Shown: positions 1-7,975 of the stretch, in pieces
Numbering within the stretch: the first letter of the stretch is position 1
How the letters are laid out: each line of letters opens with the position of its first letter
Assembly: GCA_011390645.1 (NCBI GenBank)
Contig: JAABRY010000019.1
Span: 1-38,137, forward strand
Length of the DNA stretch: 38,137 nucleotides
Source: Gemmatimonadota bacterium
Lineage (GTDB): Bacteria; Gemmatimonadota; Gemmatimonadetes; Gemmatimonadales; GWC2-71-9
Direction of reading: 5' to 3'
Position numbers and translations under genes: made by a program
The notes under the pieces: generated by a model
Database searches by the model: none
Told to the model about the DNA's origin: nothing
What the model saw: only the letters and a program-made list of their open reading frames with translations

Positions 1-1357
1 GCCCAAGCAGGTCGGAGTGGCGGATCACTTTCCGGAAGGTGCGCGAGACGTGCATCAGGACCTGATCGCCGATCATGTGGCCGTGCGTGTCGTTCACCCG
101 CTTGAAGTGGTCGAGGTCGAGCATCAGGAAGCAGATGGGTTCGCCGTGGCGGCGCGCGAATGCGACCGCGTGCTCCAGTTCTGCCATGAGCGTCGCGTGG
201 TTCAAGACGCCGGTCAGGCCATCACGATGCACCAGTTCGCGGATGCGACGCCCACGCTCGGTGCGCGTGAGGACGACCTGCAAGAGGTGGCTCCGTTCGA
301 CCGGCTTCACGAGGAAGTCATCGCCACCGGCGCGCAGTCCCTCCATCTCATCCGCAAGGGACCGGCGCGCGGTGAGGAAGACGATCGGCACCAGCGCCAG
401 GCGTGGATCCTGGCGCATCAATCGGGCAATGGCGAAGCCGTCCACGTCGGGAAGGTCCACGTCGAGCAGGACGATGTCCGGGGAATCGTGGGCAAGGGCC
501 TGTCGGGCATGTTCGGCCGTCTGCGCCATCGTCACGCCGGCATTGATCTGCCCGAGCCAGGCGGCAAAGAGTTGCGCCTGCGCGGGATCATCTTCCACCA
601 CGAGGACGTTCGCCGGAGGGGCACCGATCTGCGCCAGCGCACGCGCGAACTGGGTCAGGCCGCGGGGCAAGTTGGTCGCCCCGAACACGGCATCGACGCC
701 CGCGGCGGCGATGCGGAGGCGGTCGAGCTGATCGGTTGGATCGGCGATGACGACGGCACGCGGGCGCTCTGGGGTCGCAGCAGCCCAATACCGCGCAATG
801 GTCACCGGATCATCGTCGATGTCGGTGCTCACGACGACGAGGTCAGGACGCTGCGACGCGGCGACTGACCATGGGTCGACCTCCGCGGCGTGCACCTCCA
901 CCTCGAATCCGCCTTCGGTCAGGCCGGTCACCAGTGCGTCACGCAACTCACCCTCGCGCATCATCAGCAAGGTGCGATAGGCGAAGCCCGGAATGCTCCC
1001 AAGCTCGATCGGCAGGCCAGCGTCGGACGCAACCTCATCGAACGCGGTCCGCAGATCGGCGATGGCGGTGTCGAAGAGCCCCGCGTCCTGCGGTGTCGGG
1101 GGTGGTGGGGTGAGGATGCGGTGCTCCATCGCCCGCGAGATCTCGGTCACCTTGGGCAAGCCATAGGACCCGCCGGAGCCTGCCAGGCGATGGAATCGCT
1201 GGCGCAACGATTCGAGGGCGTCGGGCTCGCCGTTGCGGAAGGCCGCGAGATCCTTGCGCAATTCGGAAATGCGGGCCGGGGCCTCACGGATGTACTCGCG
1301 TTGCAGTTCGAGCAACGCCTCATCGAGCGGCTCGTCGGCAAGCGGTGATGGAGTCAT
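1..1357 (-). CDS. Hpt-REC-REC-GGDEF signalling protein (truncated by window edge)
   Basis: The gene reads leftwards and runs off the window, so only the first 452 residues are visible. The N-terminal helical region carries an Hpt-like phosphotransfer motif, FHRLAGSGGSYGL, with candidate phospho-histidine H56. A degenerate receiver-like region follows (about residues 130-255), then a canonical receiver with an EDD acidic pocket, the phospho-acceptor aspartate in LLDVDLPDVDG, a conserved LTA threonine and a VKPV lysine. After it comes the start of a GGDEF domain (RDGLTGVLNHATL, then LDLDHFKRVNDTHGH). The GGEEF active site itself lies beyond the edge, so diguanylate cyclase activity is inferred. 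The start ATG overlaps the stop of the TrmB-type gene as ATGA, which suggests translational coupling. The probable role is phosphorelay-controlled cyclic-di-GMP synthesis in the cytoplasm. Confidence 0.88.
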   Translation of the reverse strand, partial: MTPSPLADEPLDEALLELQREYIREAPARISELRKDLAAFRNGEPDALESLRQRFHRLAGSGGSYGLPKVTEISRAMEHRILTPPPPTPQDAGLFDTAIADLRTAFDEVASDAGLPIELGSIPGFAYRTLLMMREGELRDALVTGLTEGGFEVEVHAAEVDPWSVAASQRPDLVVVSTDIDDDPVTIARYWAAATPERPRAVVIADPTDQLDRLRIAAAGVDAVFGATNLPRGLTQFARALAQIGAPPANVLVVEDDPAQAQLFAAWLGQINAGVTMAQTAEHARQALAHDSPDIVLLDVDLPDVDGFAIARLMRQDPRLALVPIVFLTARRSLADEMEGLRAGGDDFLVKPVERSHLLQVVLTRTERGRRIRELVHRDGLTGVLNHATLMAELEHAVAFARRHGEPICFLMLDLDHFKRVNDTHGHMIGDQVLMHVSRTFRKVIRHSDLLG

Positions 1358-2043
1358 TCAGTGGCCCCACTGAGGGCGGACAGGGTCTGGCGAGCGGCAG
1401 CAAGGAATGCGGCCCCACTACCGAAGTGGCCATTGAAGCGGTCACCATCACGCGCGCCGATCAATGCACCGCGATCGTCCACGATCATGAGCACCGGTTC
1501 CCCGGGCCACTCCGGACGCGAAATGATGTCGACCGGGATGTTGCCGAGGGCTGTCGGCCCCGTCGATACGACGACCAACTCCACACCCGCGGTGGCGGCG
1601 CGGCGGAGATGTGGGGCGAGGGCGAGGCAACCATCGGGTGGTGCGAGGAGCGCCACGTGCTTCTCGGCGCGGGCGATCTCGTGGCCCATCAGCTGTACGG
1701 CACCACGCGCTGAGGACAACTCGACGAGCGTCGGCGTGTCAGGAACCGTCAGGGCGGCGAGTTGGGCGCCGATCCGATCCATCGCCTCGCCCTGACGATC
1801 TGCGAGGCGTGCCAGCAGCGTGCTGGGTGACTCAGGCCGGAAGCGACGCGGGCGACCCTCTTCCATCCGGGCCGCCCCCTTCTGCACCAGTCCTTCCAGC
1901 GCAGCATAGACGTTGGCCCGAGCGAGTCCGGCAGCCCGGGCAATCGTGTAGCCCGTGCCCGGTCCCTCGGTCAGCAGGACCTCATAGATCAACCCCTCGG
2001 TCGGTGTGAAACCGAAGGCGGTGAGATCCAGCCGGTCTGCCAT
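1354..2043 (-). CDS. TrmB-family winged-helix transcriptional regulator
   Basis: This is a 229-residue protein. An N-terminal winged helix (about residues 8-75; LTPTEG-like start FTPTEGLIYEVLL, recognition helix near GLARANVYAALEGLVQKG) matches the TrmB/sugar-specific regulator family. A short coiled coil (residues 75-100) follows. The C-terminal part (about 105-215) resembles the phospholipase-D-like effector fold of that family (SARGAVQLMGHEIARAEKHVALLAP, later DDRGALIGAR). TrmB proteins usually bind a sugar or other small ligand; none can be named here. The gene begins two bases after the upstream uncharacterised gene and overlaps the signalling gene downstream by four bases, so the three form one operon. 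The inverted repeat at 3264-3298 upstream of the operon is a plausible operator. Confidence 0.82.
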   Translation of the reverse strand: MADRLDLTAFGFTPTEGLIYEVLLTEGPGTGYTIARAAGLARANVYAALEGLVQKGAARMEEGRPRRFRPESPSTLLARLADRQGEAMDRIGAQLAALTVPDTPTLVELSSARGAVQLMGHEIARAEKHVALLAPPDGCLALAPHLRRAATAGVELVVVSTGPTALGNIPVDIISRPEWPGEPVLMIVDDRGALIGARDGDRFNGHFGSGAAFLAAARQTLSALSGATE

Positions 2044-2045
2044 GC

Positions 2046-3155
2046 TCAGGCGTACTCGAGGTGCCAGCCCAGCCGCTTGGCGATCAGTGCCAGACGGAAG
2101 GTGATGTCCGCCTGCCGCGCGGAGAGGCCGCCGTCATCCGGTGCCAGCGGCCAGTAGTGGTGTGAAACCGGCGAGGCGGCCTTCGGCTGCGATCGCAGAT
2201 TCTTCGGGTGCCAGACGCCATCGCCATCGAGATCCTGAAGCAGCTGCTGCAGGACCGACACTGCCGACGCGGAGGCGTGCAGCTGCCCGAGACCAGCGAG
2301 GAGCTCGATGAAGTGGAGCGCCAATGGCACATCCTTCGGGGCGCCCTTGTTGTCGAGTTCGAGCGGATCACCCATCAAGAGGTGGGTCGGACGCATCGAG
2401 GTCTTGCCCACCGTCACCATGAACGAGCGATCCAGCGCCGGCTGTCCAAGGTACGCGCCGAGCCGCTCGACGAATCCCGCACGCTCGCGCTGCAGTGATG
2501 GCATCGCGGCCAGCATCGCCACCGACCACCAGGACGGCGGTGCCGCCTCGGGGTGCAGCTGCCAGGAATTGCCACCGCGCTTCAGCAGCGGGTCGGTCAC
2601 CAGTTCGGAACGCAGGAAGGCCGATACCGACGAGATCACCTTGTGGGCCATGCCCCGCAGGCGTGGGTCGTCTTCACGACCCGATTCTGCCAACGCCGCG
2701 CAGACGCCCTCGCGGATCAGGTTGCGGTACCACTCCGCCGTGTCCGGGTCATCCTCGGTGCTCTCGAAGAACTCGCCATACAGCAGCGGGTCGTCGTCGC
2801 GCGAGAGCGACCGGAAAAGCATCCGATCCGCGAGCCGGAATGGACGCGTCGTGATCGGCAGGCCGAGCTGGAGGAGACGGCGATATTGCGCCACGGTGCC
2901 GATCTCAGGGACACCCTCCTTCTCTGAAGCGGCGAACGCGAGATAGTTGCCGCCCCAGAGCCCGGTCTCCTGTTGACGACTCGTGACCTCCGAAACCGGA
3001 TCCGACAGGACGGTCGCGGAAAGCGCCTCAGCGAGTACGGCCGGAGCAATCGCCCCTTCAGGGGCCAGTTCGGAGAGGGTGCGATAGCGGATGGACGGAC
3101 CGCCCTGCTCAGCCAGCCAGGTCAGCGGTACGCGGTGGGTCGTTGGGAGGTCCAG
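2046..3155 (-). CDS. uncharacterised all-helical protein, probable CTG start
   Basis: I do not recognise the function. An ATG/GTG-only reading would begin at the GTG at 2894 and give 282 residues. The same frame, however, stays open and protein-like for 87 more codons (QGGPSIRYRTLSELAPEG, LWGGNYLAFAASEKEG). The best start is a CTG at 3155, preceded seven bases earlier by AGGAG. That gives 369 residues. Repeated helix pairs and aromatic motifs (RNLIREGVCAALA, LWGGN, DGVWHPKNLRS, HHYWPLAP) recall alpha/alpha-toroid proteins such as prenyltransferase/squalene-cyclase repeats, but this is only a resemblance. There is no signal peptide. It is the first gene of the operon with the TrmB-type regulator. 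Confidence 0.7.
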   Translation of the reverse strand: MDLPTTHRVPLTWLAEQGGPSIRYRTLSELAPEGAIAPAVLAEALSATVLSDPVSEVTSRQQETGLWGGNYLAFAASEKEGVPEIGTVAQYRRLLQLGLPITTRPFRLADRMLFRSLSRDDDPLLYGEFFESTEDDPDTAEWYRNLIREGVCAALAESGREDDPRLRGMAHKVISSVSAFLRSELVTDPLLKRGGNSWQLHPEAAPPSWWSVAMLAAMPSLQRERAGFVERLGAYLGQPALDRSFMVTVGKTSMRPTHLLMGDPLELDNKGAPKDVPLALHFIELLAGLGQLHASASAVSVLQQLLQDLDGDGVWHPKNLRSQPKAASPVSHHYWPLAPDDGGLSARQADITFRLALIAKRLGWHLEYA

Positions 3156-3221
3156 AGCGCGACTCCTCGCCAGAGCGGGATCGGTGGGCCGAACGGAAGA
3201 TGGGGGTAATCTAATGGATCG

Positions 3222-3229
3222 CCCCCCCC
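3222..3229. repeat. C8 homopolymer in the leader
   Basis: Eight consecutive C residues lie between the operator-like inverted repeat and the first gene of the leftward operon. It is one of several G/C homopolymers of eight or nine in this window. Confidence 0.6.
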
Positions 3230-3263
3230 AGAGCCAGAGTTGGGTCCCGGAGGGTTGCGGGGG

Positions 3264-3298
3264 ATACTACCTGTACCAATTGGCTGTACAGATAGCAT
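3264..3298. promoter_or_regulatory. 13-bp inverted repeat, probable operator
   Basis: The left arm is ATACTACCTGTAC (3264-3276) and the right arm is GTACAGATAGCAT (3286-3298). Eleven of 13 positions are complementary, around a 9-base spacer, CAATTGGCT. The right side contains the perfect 8-mer CTGTACAG. It sits about 110 bp upstream of the CTG start of the leftward operon, in a 200-bp region with no other gene. A GTGACA lies just outside on the minus strand and could be a -35 element. The natural candidate binder is the TrmB-type regulator encoded in the same operon. Confidence 0.55.
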
Positions 3299-3359
3299 AG
3301 TTGTTGTCACTACAACCGCGCCGAATTTACGGTTGTGCGTGAGGTGGTGGCCGGGTCCG

Positions 3360-4286
3360 CTACGGACGACAGCGACCCACGAAGACGGTCCCCTCCGTCA
3401 AGAGCCCACGCTCGCTCAGCATGATTACCCGTCCATCCGGAAGCCAGCCAACCGCTTCGCCCTGTGGTTCCTTGCCGAGGATGTCACAGGCCGTTGGCGT
3501 GGCGGCCGTCCGGAAGCGCCGACCCTCCTCCAGCACGAAGGGGAAGAGGTCGCGGTAGGTCTTGACCATGATCGTGGTGCCATCCGCGGAGACCGCCATC
3601 CCGGTGACCGCCCGGCCCATTCCGAGCGCCGCCGTGATCGGCAGGGAATCCACGCGCTCGGCAGTGGCGACCCCTCCGGCGAGCCAAAGGCGGGGGGGCA
3701 GTCGGAAGGCGAGGATACCACCGCTGCGCCCCTTGGTCACCAGCAGGATGGTGCCGTCGGGCAGGACGCCCATCGCCTCCACGTCATGGGGGCCATCCGG
3801 GTACCGGAACCGCAGGGTTTCGACGGATTGGGGCTCGACTCCCTCCGAGGTCGGTGGCGTGGGTTCCACCAGCCGATGCATCGCTACCGTCTCGCGGCGC
3901 TCGCGGTTGTCTCCCGTGTCGGCGATGTAGAGGCAGGTCGCCGTGCCGCAGGGTCCGAGGGCGATCTCTTCCCAGTCGGTGTTGGGGGCATCCCGGAGGG
4001 GAATGCTCCCCAGCAGCGTGCCCGTTGAATCCACGGCAAGGAGATCCGGCGGGTTACCTGAGTCATTGATCACCCAGAGGACCCCCGGGTGTGCCTGGCT
4101 CGGAGCGACCCCGCTGACTTCGGCGAGTCGAGGGTGCGCGAGGCGCCCGGTCTGGCGCCACTCTATCGGTGCGACCCATGTCCAGGTCGGTGACGGGGAT
4201 TGCCCGGGGAGTGGATCGGTGGTCGCACTGAGGGCCAGTGTGACCATGGCGAGTGGCAAGACCGCCGCGCGGTGGCACGCGCTCAT
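3360..4286 (-). CDS. exported beta-propeller-like protein
   Basis: This 308-residue protein begins with a probable signal peptide (MSACHRAAVLPLAMVTLALS). The start is the ATG that overlaps the cytochrome gene's stop as ATGA; the frame stays open upstream but is not protein-like there. The body reads as propeller blades: EVSGVAPSQAHPGVLWVINDSG, DWEEIALGPCG, LYIADTGDNRERR, DVEAMGVLPDGTILLVTKG, GMAVSADGTTIMVKTYRD and GEAVGWLPDGRVIMLSERG. The DWEEIA and IADTGDN motifs are typical of the phytase/SdiA-regulated-like six-bladed propellers. These are periplasmic or secreted, and in most of them the substrate is unknown. It is the last gene of a three-gene secreted-protein operon. Confidence 0.75.
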   Translation of the reverse strand: MSACHRAAVLPLAMVTLALSATTDPLPGQSPSPTWTWVAPIEWRQTGRLAHPRLAEVSGVAPSQAHPGVLWVINDSGNPPDLLAVDSTGTLLGSIPLRDAPNTDWEEIALGPCGTATCLYIADTGDNRERRETVAMHRLVEPTPPTSEGVEPQSVETLRFRYPDGPHDVEAMGVLPDGTILLVTKGRSGGILAFRLPPRLWLAGGVATAERVDSLPITAALGMGRAVTGMAVSADGTTIMVKTYRDLFPFVLEEGRRFRTAATPTACDILGKEPQGEAVGWLPDGRVIMLSERGLLTEGTVFVGRCRP

Positions 4287-4672
4287 TGCGTCGCGGGCTT
4301 CTTCGTATGGAGCACGAGTACGTAGGCCGCGACCTGTTCCACCTGCGCATCGGTGATCCGGCCACCACCCCGCGGCGGCATCGAGATGCCACTCTTCGTC
4401 ACCGAGGCGTCGAGACCATTCTTGATCAAGGTGACGATTGCGTCGCGGGAGCCGTTGGTGTGCAACCACCCGTCCTTGCTGGCGTTGAGTCGAAGCGTCG
4501 GACCCAGGAGGCCTTCACCCTGTTTGCCGTGACACGTAGCGCAGAGCCCGCGCCCCTCGAACAGCCGCTGTCCCGCGGCGATCGCCGCCGAGTCGGCGGG
4601 GGTCTGTGAGCGTGCCGTTGCAGGCGCGGCGAAGGTGACGAGCAGTGTGGTGGCGAACACGAGTCGGAGCAT
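4283..4672 (-). CDS. small secreted mono-haem cytochrome c
   Basis: A 129-residue class I cytochrome c with a signal peptide ending near ATARSQ (about residue 22). The haem-binding CATCH motif is at residues 44-48 and the likely distal methionine is M98 in GISMPPRGG. C-terminal helix ITDAQVEQVAAYVLVL completes the fold. It acts as a periplasmic electron carrier; the partner is unknown. It starts eight bases after the stop of the upstream secreted gene and overlaps the beta-propeller gene by four bases, so all three are probably co-transcribed. The propeller could be its redox partner, but nothing in the sequence shows this. Confidence 0.9.
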   Translation of the reverse strand: MLRLVFATTLLVTFAAPATARSQTPADSAAIAAGQRLFEGRGLCATCHGKQGEGLLGPTLRLNASKDGWLHTNGSRDAIVTLIKNGLDASVTKSGISMPPRGGGRITDAQVEQVAAYVLVLHTKKPATQ

Positions 4673-4679
4673 CGGCGTC

Positions 4680-5621
4680 TCACTGGTACTGGATATAGAC
4701 CGGCAGCGGGCGAAGCGTCAGGATCTGCGCCGGGGTCATCATCGGCTTGTCGTTCTTGTAGAACAGCTTCAACCCGGCGTACTGGACCGGTCGACGGGTC
4801 ACAATAACATCATAGATGGACCGCTTCAGCGCCGGCGTGCCAAAGCCGTCCATATGCAGCACCACCTGCACCCGCGGGTCCATCCGGATCAACTCGTGGT
4901 TGGTGAGCATCTTCGTGGTGAAGCGATGCACCACCAGCATCTTCGGCGGCAATCCGCCCTCCTCGACCAGTCGGGCGAGCAGGTCCACCGCGTCATTGAC
5001 GCCCTTGGCGTCCATTGAGCCGATCCGCTTGCCTGGAATGCCGTCGGGTGGCATCGCGAACTCAGGGTCCAGCCCCAAATGTACGTTGGGCTTTCGAAGC
5101 CATGGAACAAGCCACTCAAGTTCCTCCGCCACGGTGCTTCGGCCAATCTGAATGTCCAGGAAGAGCAGCCATCCCTTGGATTCGGCCCACTCCGCCACCG
5201 GCTGGATCAGCGCATCACCATGCCGCAGGCGGTACATCCCATCCCGGCCGGGTTGCGGCTGCGCCACGGTGACGATCAGGTGCAAGGCCGGTCGCACGGG
5301 GAGCGTGGAGTCTGCCGCCGTCCATTCCGCCGCGACCCGCTCGAGCTGCGCCATCATCTGCTCCGGCGGGATCTCGCCCAGGATCCCCATGCGTGTCGAC
5401 CGCGGGTTGCCGTAGAAGGCGATGACCCGGTGGTACGGCAGCACACCATCACGGCGCGCCAGCATCGGCCGCGAGGCGAGCGGGGGGAAGACGGAGTCGA
5501 CCGGCGTCAGCATGGTGCGCCAGTGCGTGGAAAACGGGAAGTGCTGAAACTGTGCAGCGACCGGTGCAGTGAGGGCGAAGATGAGCAGAAGGACACCCCA
5601 GGCACGCACAGGACGGATCAT
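4680..5621 (-). CDS. exported protein of unknown function, TIM-barrel-like
   Basis: 313 residues from the ATG at 5621, with signal peptide MIRPVRAWGVLLLIFALTAP and cleavage near VAAQ. The frame stays open 25 codons further upstream, but that extension lacks protein character. Strand-like segments recur in (beta/alpha) order: VIAFYGNP, ALHLIVTVAQ, GWLLFLDIQIG, VHLGLDPEFAM, KMLVVHRFT, VQVVLHMDGFG. They end with VTRRPVQYAGLKLFYKND. This suggests a TIM-barrel like those of glycoside-hydrolase-related families, with acidic residues in LDPEF, but no family signature is certain. It heads the secreted operon. A TATGCT box lies six bases before the start, so the mRNA may be leaderless. Confidence 0.7.
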   Translation of the reverse strand: MIRPVRAWGVLLLIFALTAPVAAQFQHFPFSTHWRTMLTPVDSVFPPLASRPMLARRDGVLPYHRVIAFYGNPRSTRMGILGEIPPEQMMAQLERVAAEWTAADSTLPVRPALHLIVTVAQPQPGRDGMYRLRHGDALIQPVAEWAESKGWLLFLDIQIGRSTVAEELEWLVPWLRKPNVHLGLDPEFAMPPDGIPGKRIGSMDAKGVNDAVDLLARLVEEGGLPPKMLVVHRFTTKMLTNHELIRMDPRVQVVLHMDGFGTPALKRSIYDVIVTRRPVQYAGLKLFYKNDKPMMTPAQILTLRPLPVYIQYQ

Positions 5622-5627
5622 GCGGGA

Positions 5628-5633
5628 AGCATA
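5628..5633 (-). promoter_or_regulatory. -10 box (TATGCT) six bases before a start codon
   Basis: Read on the minus strand, TATGCT is followed by six bases (TCCCGC) and then the ATG of the secreted-protein operon. No Shine-Dalgarno sequence can fit. Transcription would begin at or next to the start codon, as in leaderless genes of Deinococcus and actinobacteria. No good -35 is visible. Confidence 0.45.
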
Positions 5634-5727
5634 ATGGCCCCGTGCCCCTTGGTCGCTTCGTGATGGGGCTGTACGATTCCTTCGCTGTGCTGGCACGACA
5701 GGCCCCTTTCAGGAGTTTCCTCGCAAC

Positions 5728-6807
5728 GTGAAGATCGCAATTTCGACCGGAGGCGGAGACGCTCCGGGACTCAATGCCGTCATTCGGGGTGTCGTCCTGA
5801 CCGCCGTGGACCGAGGCTGGGAATGCGTCGGTATTCGGCGCGGGTTCCATGGTCTCTACGACGGCAGTGGCGTCATCCCGCTGGGGTACGAGCAGGTCCG
5901 CGGCATCACCCATCTCGGGGGCACCATTCTCGGCTCGACCAACCGCGGCAACCCCTTCCGCTGGCCAGTCACCGATCCGGATGGCACGGTACGCGAGATT
6001 GATCGGTCCGACGAACTCATGGCCGCGTTTCGTCGCGAGCGGATCGATGCCCTCGTGTCGATCGGTGGCGACGGTTCACTCGCCATTGCCGGCGAGCTGT
6101 GGCGCAAGGGACTCAACGTGGTCGGCGTACCAAAGACGATCGACAATGACGTCTTCTGCACCGACACCACCTTCGGCTTTGACACCGCCGTCTCGACGGC
6201 GACCGATGCGCTCGACAAGTTGCACACGACGGCGGAGTCGCACGACCGGGTGATGGTGGTGGAGTTGATGGGTCGCACGACCGGCTGGATTGCGTTGCAC
6301 AGCGGCCTCTCTGGCACGGCAGACGTGATCCTGATTCCCGAGATTCCGTTCGACATCGAGAAGGTCTGCGAGAAAATTCGTGAGCGCGAAGCACGGGGCC
6401 GACAGTTCGCCATCGTGGTCGTCGCCGAAGGCGCGAAGTCGATTGACGGCGAAGCGGTCTATCTGGAGCGCCGCGGTTCCGGCACGAATGAACGGTTCGG
6501 CGGTATCGGCGAACAGGTGGCCACTGCGATCGCCCAGCGCACCGGGAAGGAGACGCGCTCGCTGGTGCTTGGGCACCTGCAGCGCGGCGGGTCGCCGACC
6601 ACCTTCGACCGACTGCTGGCGTTGCGCTTTGGCTCCGCCGCCGTGCGGGCGATTGCCGATGGCGCGTTCGGACAGATGGTGGCGTACCATCCCCCCACGG
6701 TCGAGCGTGTGCCGTTCAGTGACGTGGTCGGTCGAACCCGCACGGTTCCGCTGGACTCGGGCGTGATCCTCACCGCGCGGCATCTGGGTATCTGCTTCGG
6801 AGACTGA
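5728..6807 (+). CDS. pfkA: 6-phosphofructokinase (group III type)
   Basis: The 359-residue protein phosphorylates fructose 6-phosphate to the 1,6-bisphosphate in glycolysis. The start is GTG, with AGGAG twelve bases upstream. Conserved family motifs are STGGGDAPGLNAVIRG (residues 6-21), GGDGS (113-117), PKTIDND (135-141), MGRTTGW and HLQRGGSP. Phosphoryl-donor choice depends on two positions: Gly-Gly in classical ATP enzymes and Asp-Lys in pyrophosphate enzymes. Here the first is Gly (GGDG) and the second Lys (PKTIDND). That combination is known from actinobacterial ATP-dependent group III enzymes, so ATP is the likelier donor. The DoxX gene follows after two bases. Confidence 0.95.
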   Translation: MKIAISTGGGDAPGLNAVIRGVVLTAVDRGWECVGIRRGFHGLYDGSGVIPLGYEQVRGITHLGGTILGSTNRGNPFRWPVTDPDGTVREIDRSDELMAAFRRERIDALVSIGGDGSLAIAGELWRKGLNVVGVPKTIDNDVFCTDTTFGFDTAVSTATDALDKLHTTAESHDRVMVVELMGRTTGWIALHSGLSGTADVILIPEIPFDIEKVCEKIREREARGRQFAIVVVAEGAKSIDGEAVYLERRGSGTNERFGGIGEQVATAIAQRTGKETRSLVLGHLQRGGSPTTFDRLLALRFGSAAVRAIADGAFGQMVAYHPPTVERVPFSDVVGRTRTVPLDSGVILTARHLGICFGD

Positions 6808-6809
6808 CG

Positions 6810-7316
6810 ATGCGACGCACCGACCACCTGCCCGCCGCCCGTGCCCTCACGCTCCTCCGAGTGGCCCTGGGCGGCGCGTTGTTGTGGGCGGCGTTCGGCA
6901 AGTTCACCCTGCACGCGGTGTGGGGCATTCCGTTGCCGATGGTCAGTGCCACCTGGCAGCAGGAATTGCCCGTCCGCTTCGCTGGGTGGTTGCAGCACCA
7001 CCCGGACGGTGTGATCGGGGCGGTGGTACGCGACCTCCTCCTGCCCAACGGCGCGATGGTGGCGGGGTTGATCGGCTGGTTGCAGTTGCTGGCCGGCGTG
7101 TGCCTGGTGGTGGGACTCTTCACGCCCATTGCGGCCTTCGCGGCCTTGTTGGTGGCCTCCGCGTTGGCCATCGCAGCCGCTGCGGCCGCGCAGTACGACG
7201 CCCGCCCCTACGTGCTGATGATGCTGCTGGCCGTGGCCCTGATGATCGGACGAGCGGGCGAGGTGTGGGGCATGGATGGGTGGCGACGGGAGCGACGGCG
7301 TCACCGGGAGTTCTAG
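6810..7316 (+). CDS. DoxX-family integral membrane protein
   Basis: 168 residues with about four hydrophobic helices: LTLLRVALGGALLWAAFGKF, the GLIGWLQLLAGVCLVVGLF region, AALLVASALAIAAAAAA and VLMMLLAVALMIGRAGEV. Helix 1 with R..LG...L..G..KF, the second-helix G..Q...G..L..G and the final G.......D are typical of DoxX-like proteins of the inner membrane. Their roles range from respiratory to redox-stress functions and cannot be fixed here. It follows pfkA by two bases, with GGAG in the pfkA end serving as ribosome site, so it is probably co-transcribed. Its TAG stop overlaps the convergent TetR gene's stop in the palindrome CTAG. Confidence 0.85.
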   Translation: MRRTDHLPAARALTLLRVALGGALLWAAFGKFTLHAVWGIPLPMVSATWQQELPVRFAGWLQHHPDGVIGAVVRDLLLPNGAMVAGLIGWLQLLAGVCLVVGLFTPIAAFAALLVASALAIAAAAAAQYDARPYVLMMLLAVALMIGRAGEVWGMDGWRRERRRHREF

Positions 7317-7933
7317 GATGGGGGTCGCATGACGCTCGCCACGGCCAGGTCCACCGCACCAGCCAGGTAGTCCGCTGGCGACATCCCCCAATCGTCGTAG
7401 GGTTGCAGTGCTTCGGTGTAGATCGCCCCGAAATGCACCGGCGCCGCCAACACCCGCGCCGCGACATCCACCGGAACCTCCCGAAAGACCCCAACGGAAA
7501 TCCCCCAGCGCAGGACGTCGCGCAGGAGGCGGTGCCGCCGCCCCACGACTTCGCGGGCGTAGAGCTTGGCCACGGCCGGGAAACGGTGGGTCTCGCCGAG
7601 CACGACGCGGGGCAGGGCGGCCACCAACGGATCTGTCATCGCGCCCCACCAGACGATCAGGACCTCACGCAGGGCCGCAGAGGGGCTGCCCCGACGAGCG
7701 CGAACCTGGGCTTCGACCTCGGTCAGCGAAGGGACCAGAAAGCGTCGGACGGTTGCCTCAAAGATGGCGCCCTTGTCCGGGAAGTAGCGGTAGAGCAGCG
7801 CGGTGGTCACTCCCGCACGTTCGGCGATGTCTTGAAGGCGCGTTCCCCCGAAACCGATTTCCGCAAAGCACGCCAGAGCGGCCGATGTGATGTCATCGGG
7901 CCGTTCAGCAGGCTTTCGGCGCCATTTGGAGAT
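7313..7933 (-). CDS. TetR-family transcriptional repressor, no standard start codon
   Basis: An in-frame GTG at 7810 would give only 165 residues and would cut through the DNA-binding domain. Upstream the frame continues as a textbook TetR N-terminus: WRRKPAERPDDITSAALACF, then GGTRLQDIAERAGVTTALLYRYF. No ATG, GTG or TTG exists in this frame before the stop. An ATC at 7933, six bases after GAGG, is the best start and gives 206 residues. Alternatively, a one-base indel separates an out-of-frame ATG (MAPKA) from the body. The C-terminal ligand domain is variable and its inducer unknown. A perfect operator-like palindrome lies 22 bp upstream, which suggests autoregulation. It is convergent with the DoxX gene. 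Confidence 0.82.
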   Translation of the reverse strand: MSKWRRKPAERPDDITSAALACFAEIGFGGTRLQDIAERAGVTTALLYRYFPDKGAIFEATVRRFLVPSLTEVEAQVRARRGSPSAALREVLIVWWGAMTDPLVAALPRVVLGETHRFPAVAKLYAREVVGRRHRLLRDVLRWGISVGVFREVPVDVAARVLAAPVHFGAIYTEALQPYDDWGMSPADYLAGAVDLAVASVMRPPS

Positions 7934-7954
7934 AGAATGCCTCGCTGGGAATTG

Positions 7955-7975
7955 TTTAAGTAAAATTTACTTAAA
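7955..7975. promoter_or_regulatory. 21-bp perfect palindrome, probable TetR operator
   Basis: The arms TTTAAGTAAA (7955-7964) and TTTACTTAAA (7966-7975) are perfectly complementary around one central base. This AT-rich block stands out in a GC-rich genome and sits just upstream of the TetR gene. Size and symmetry fit a TetR dimer site. Confidence 0.7.

Noticed and set aside
17-868. Plus-strand open frame at the left end
   Set aside because: The opposite strand encodes an unmistakable receiver and GGDEF region.
7800-7960. Calling the TetR gene at 7313 a pseudogene
   Set aside because: The frame is intact through the whole domain and the operator is perfect; only the start codon is in doubt.
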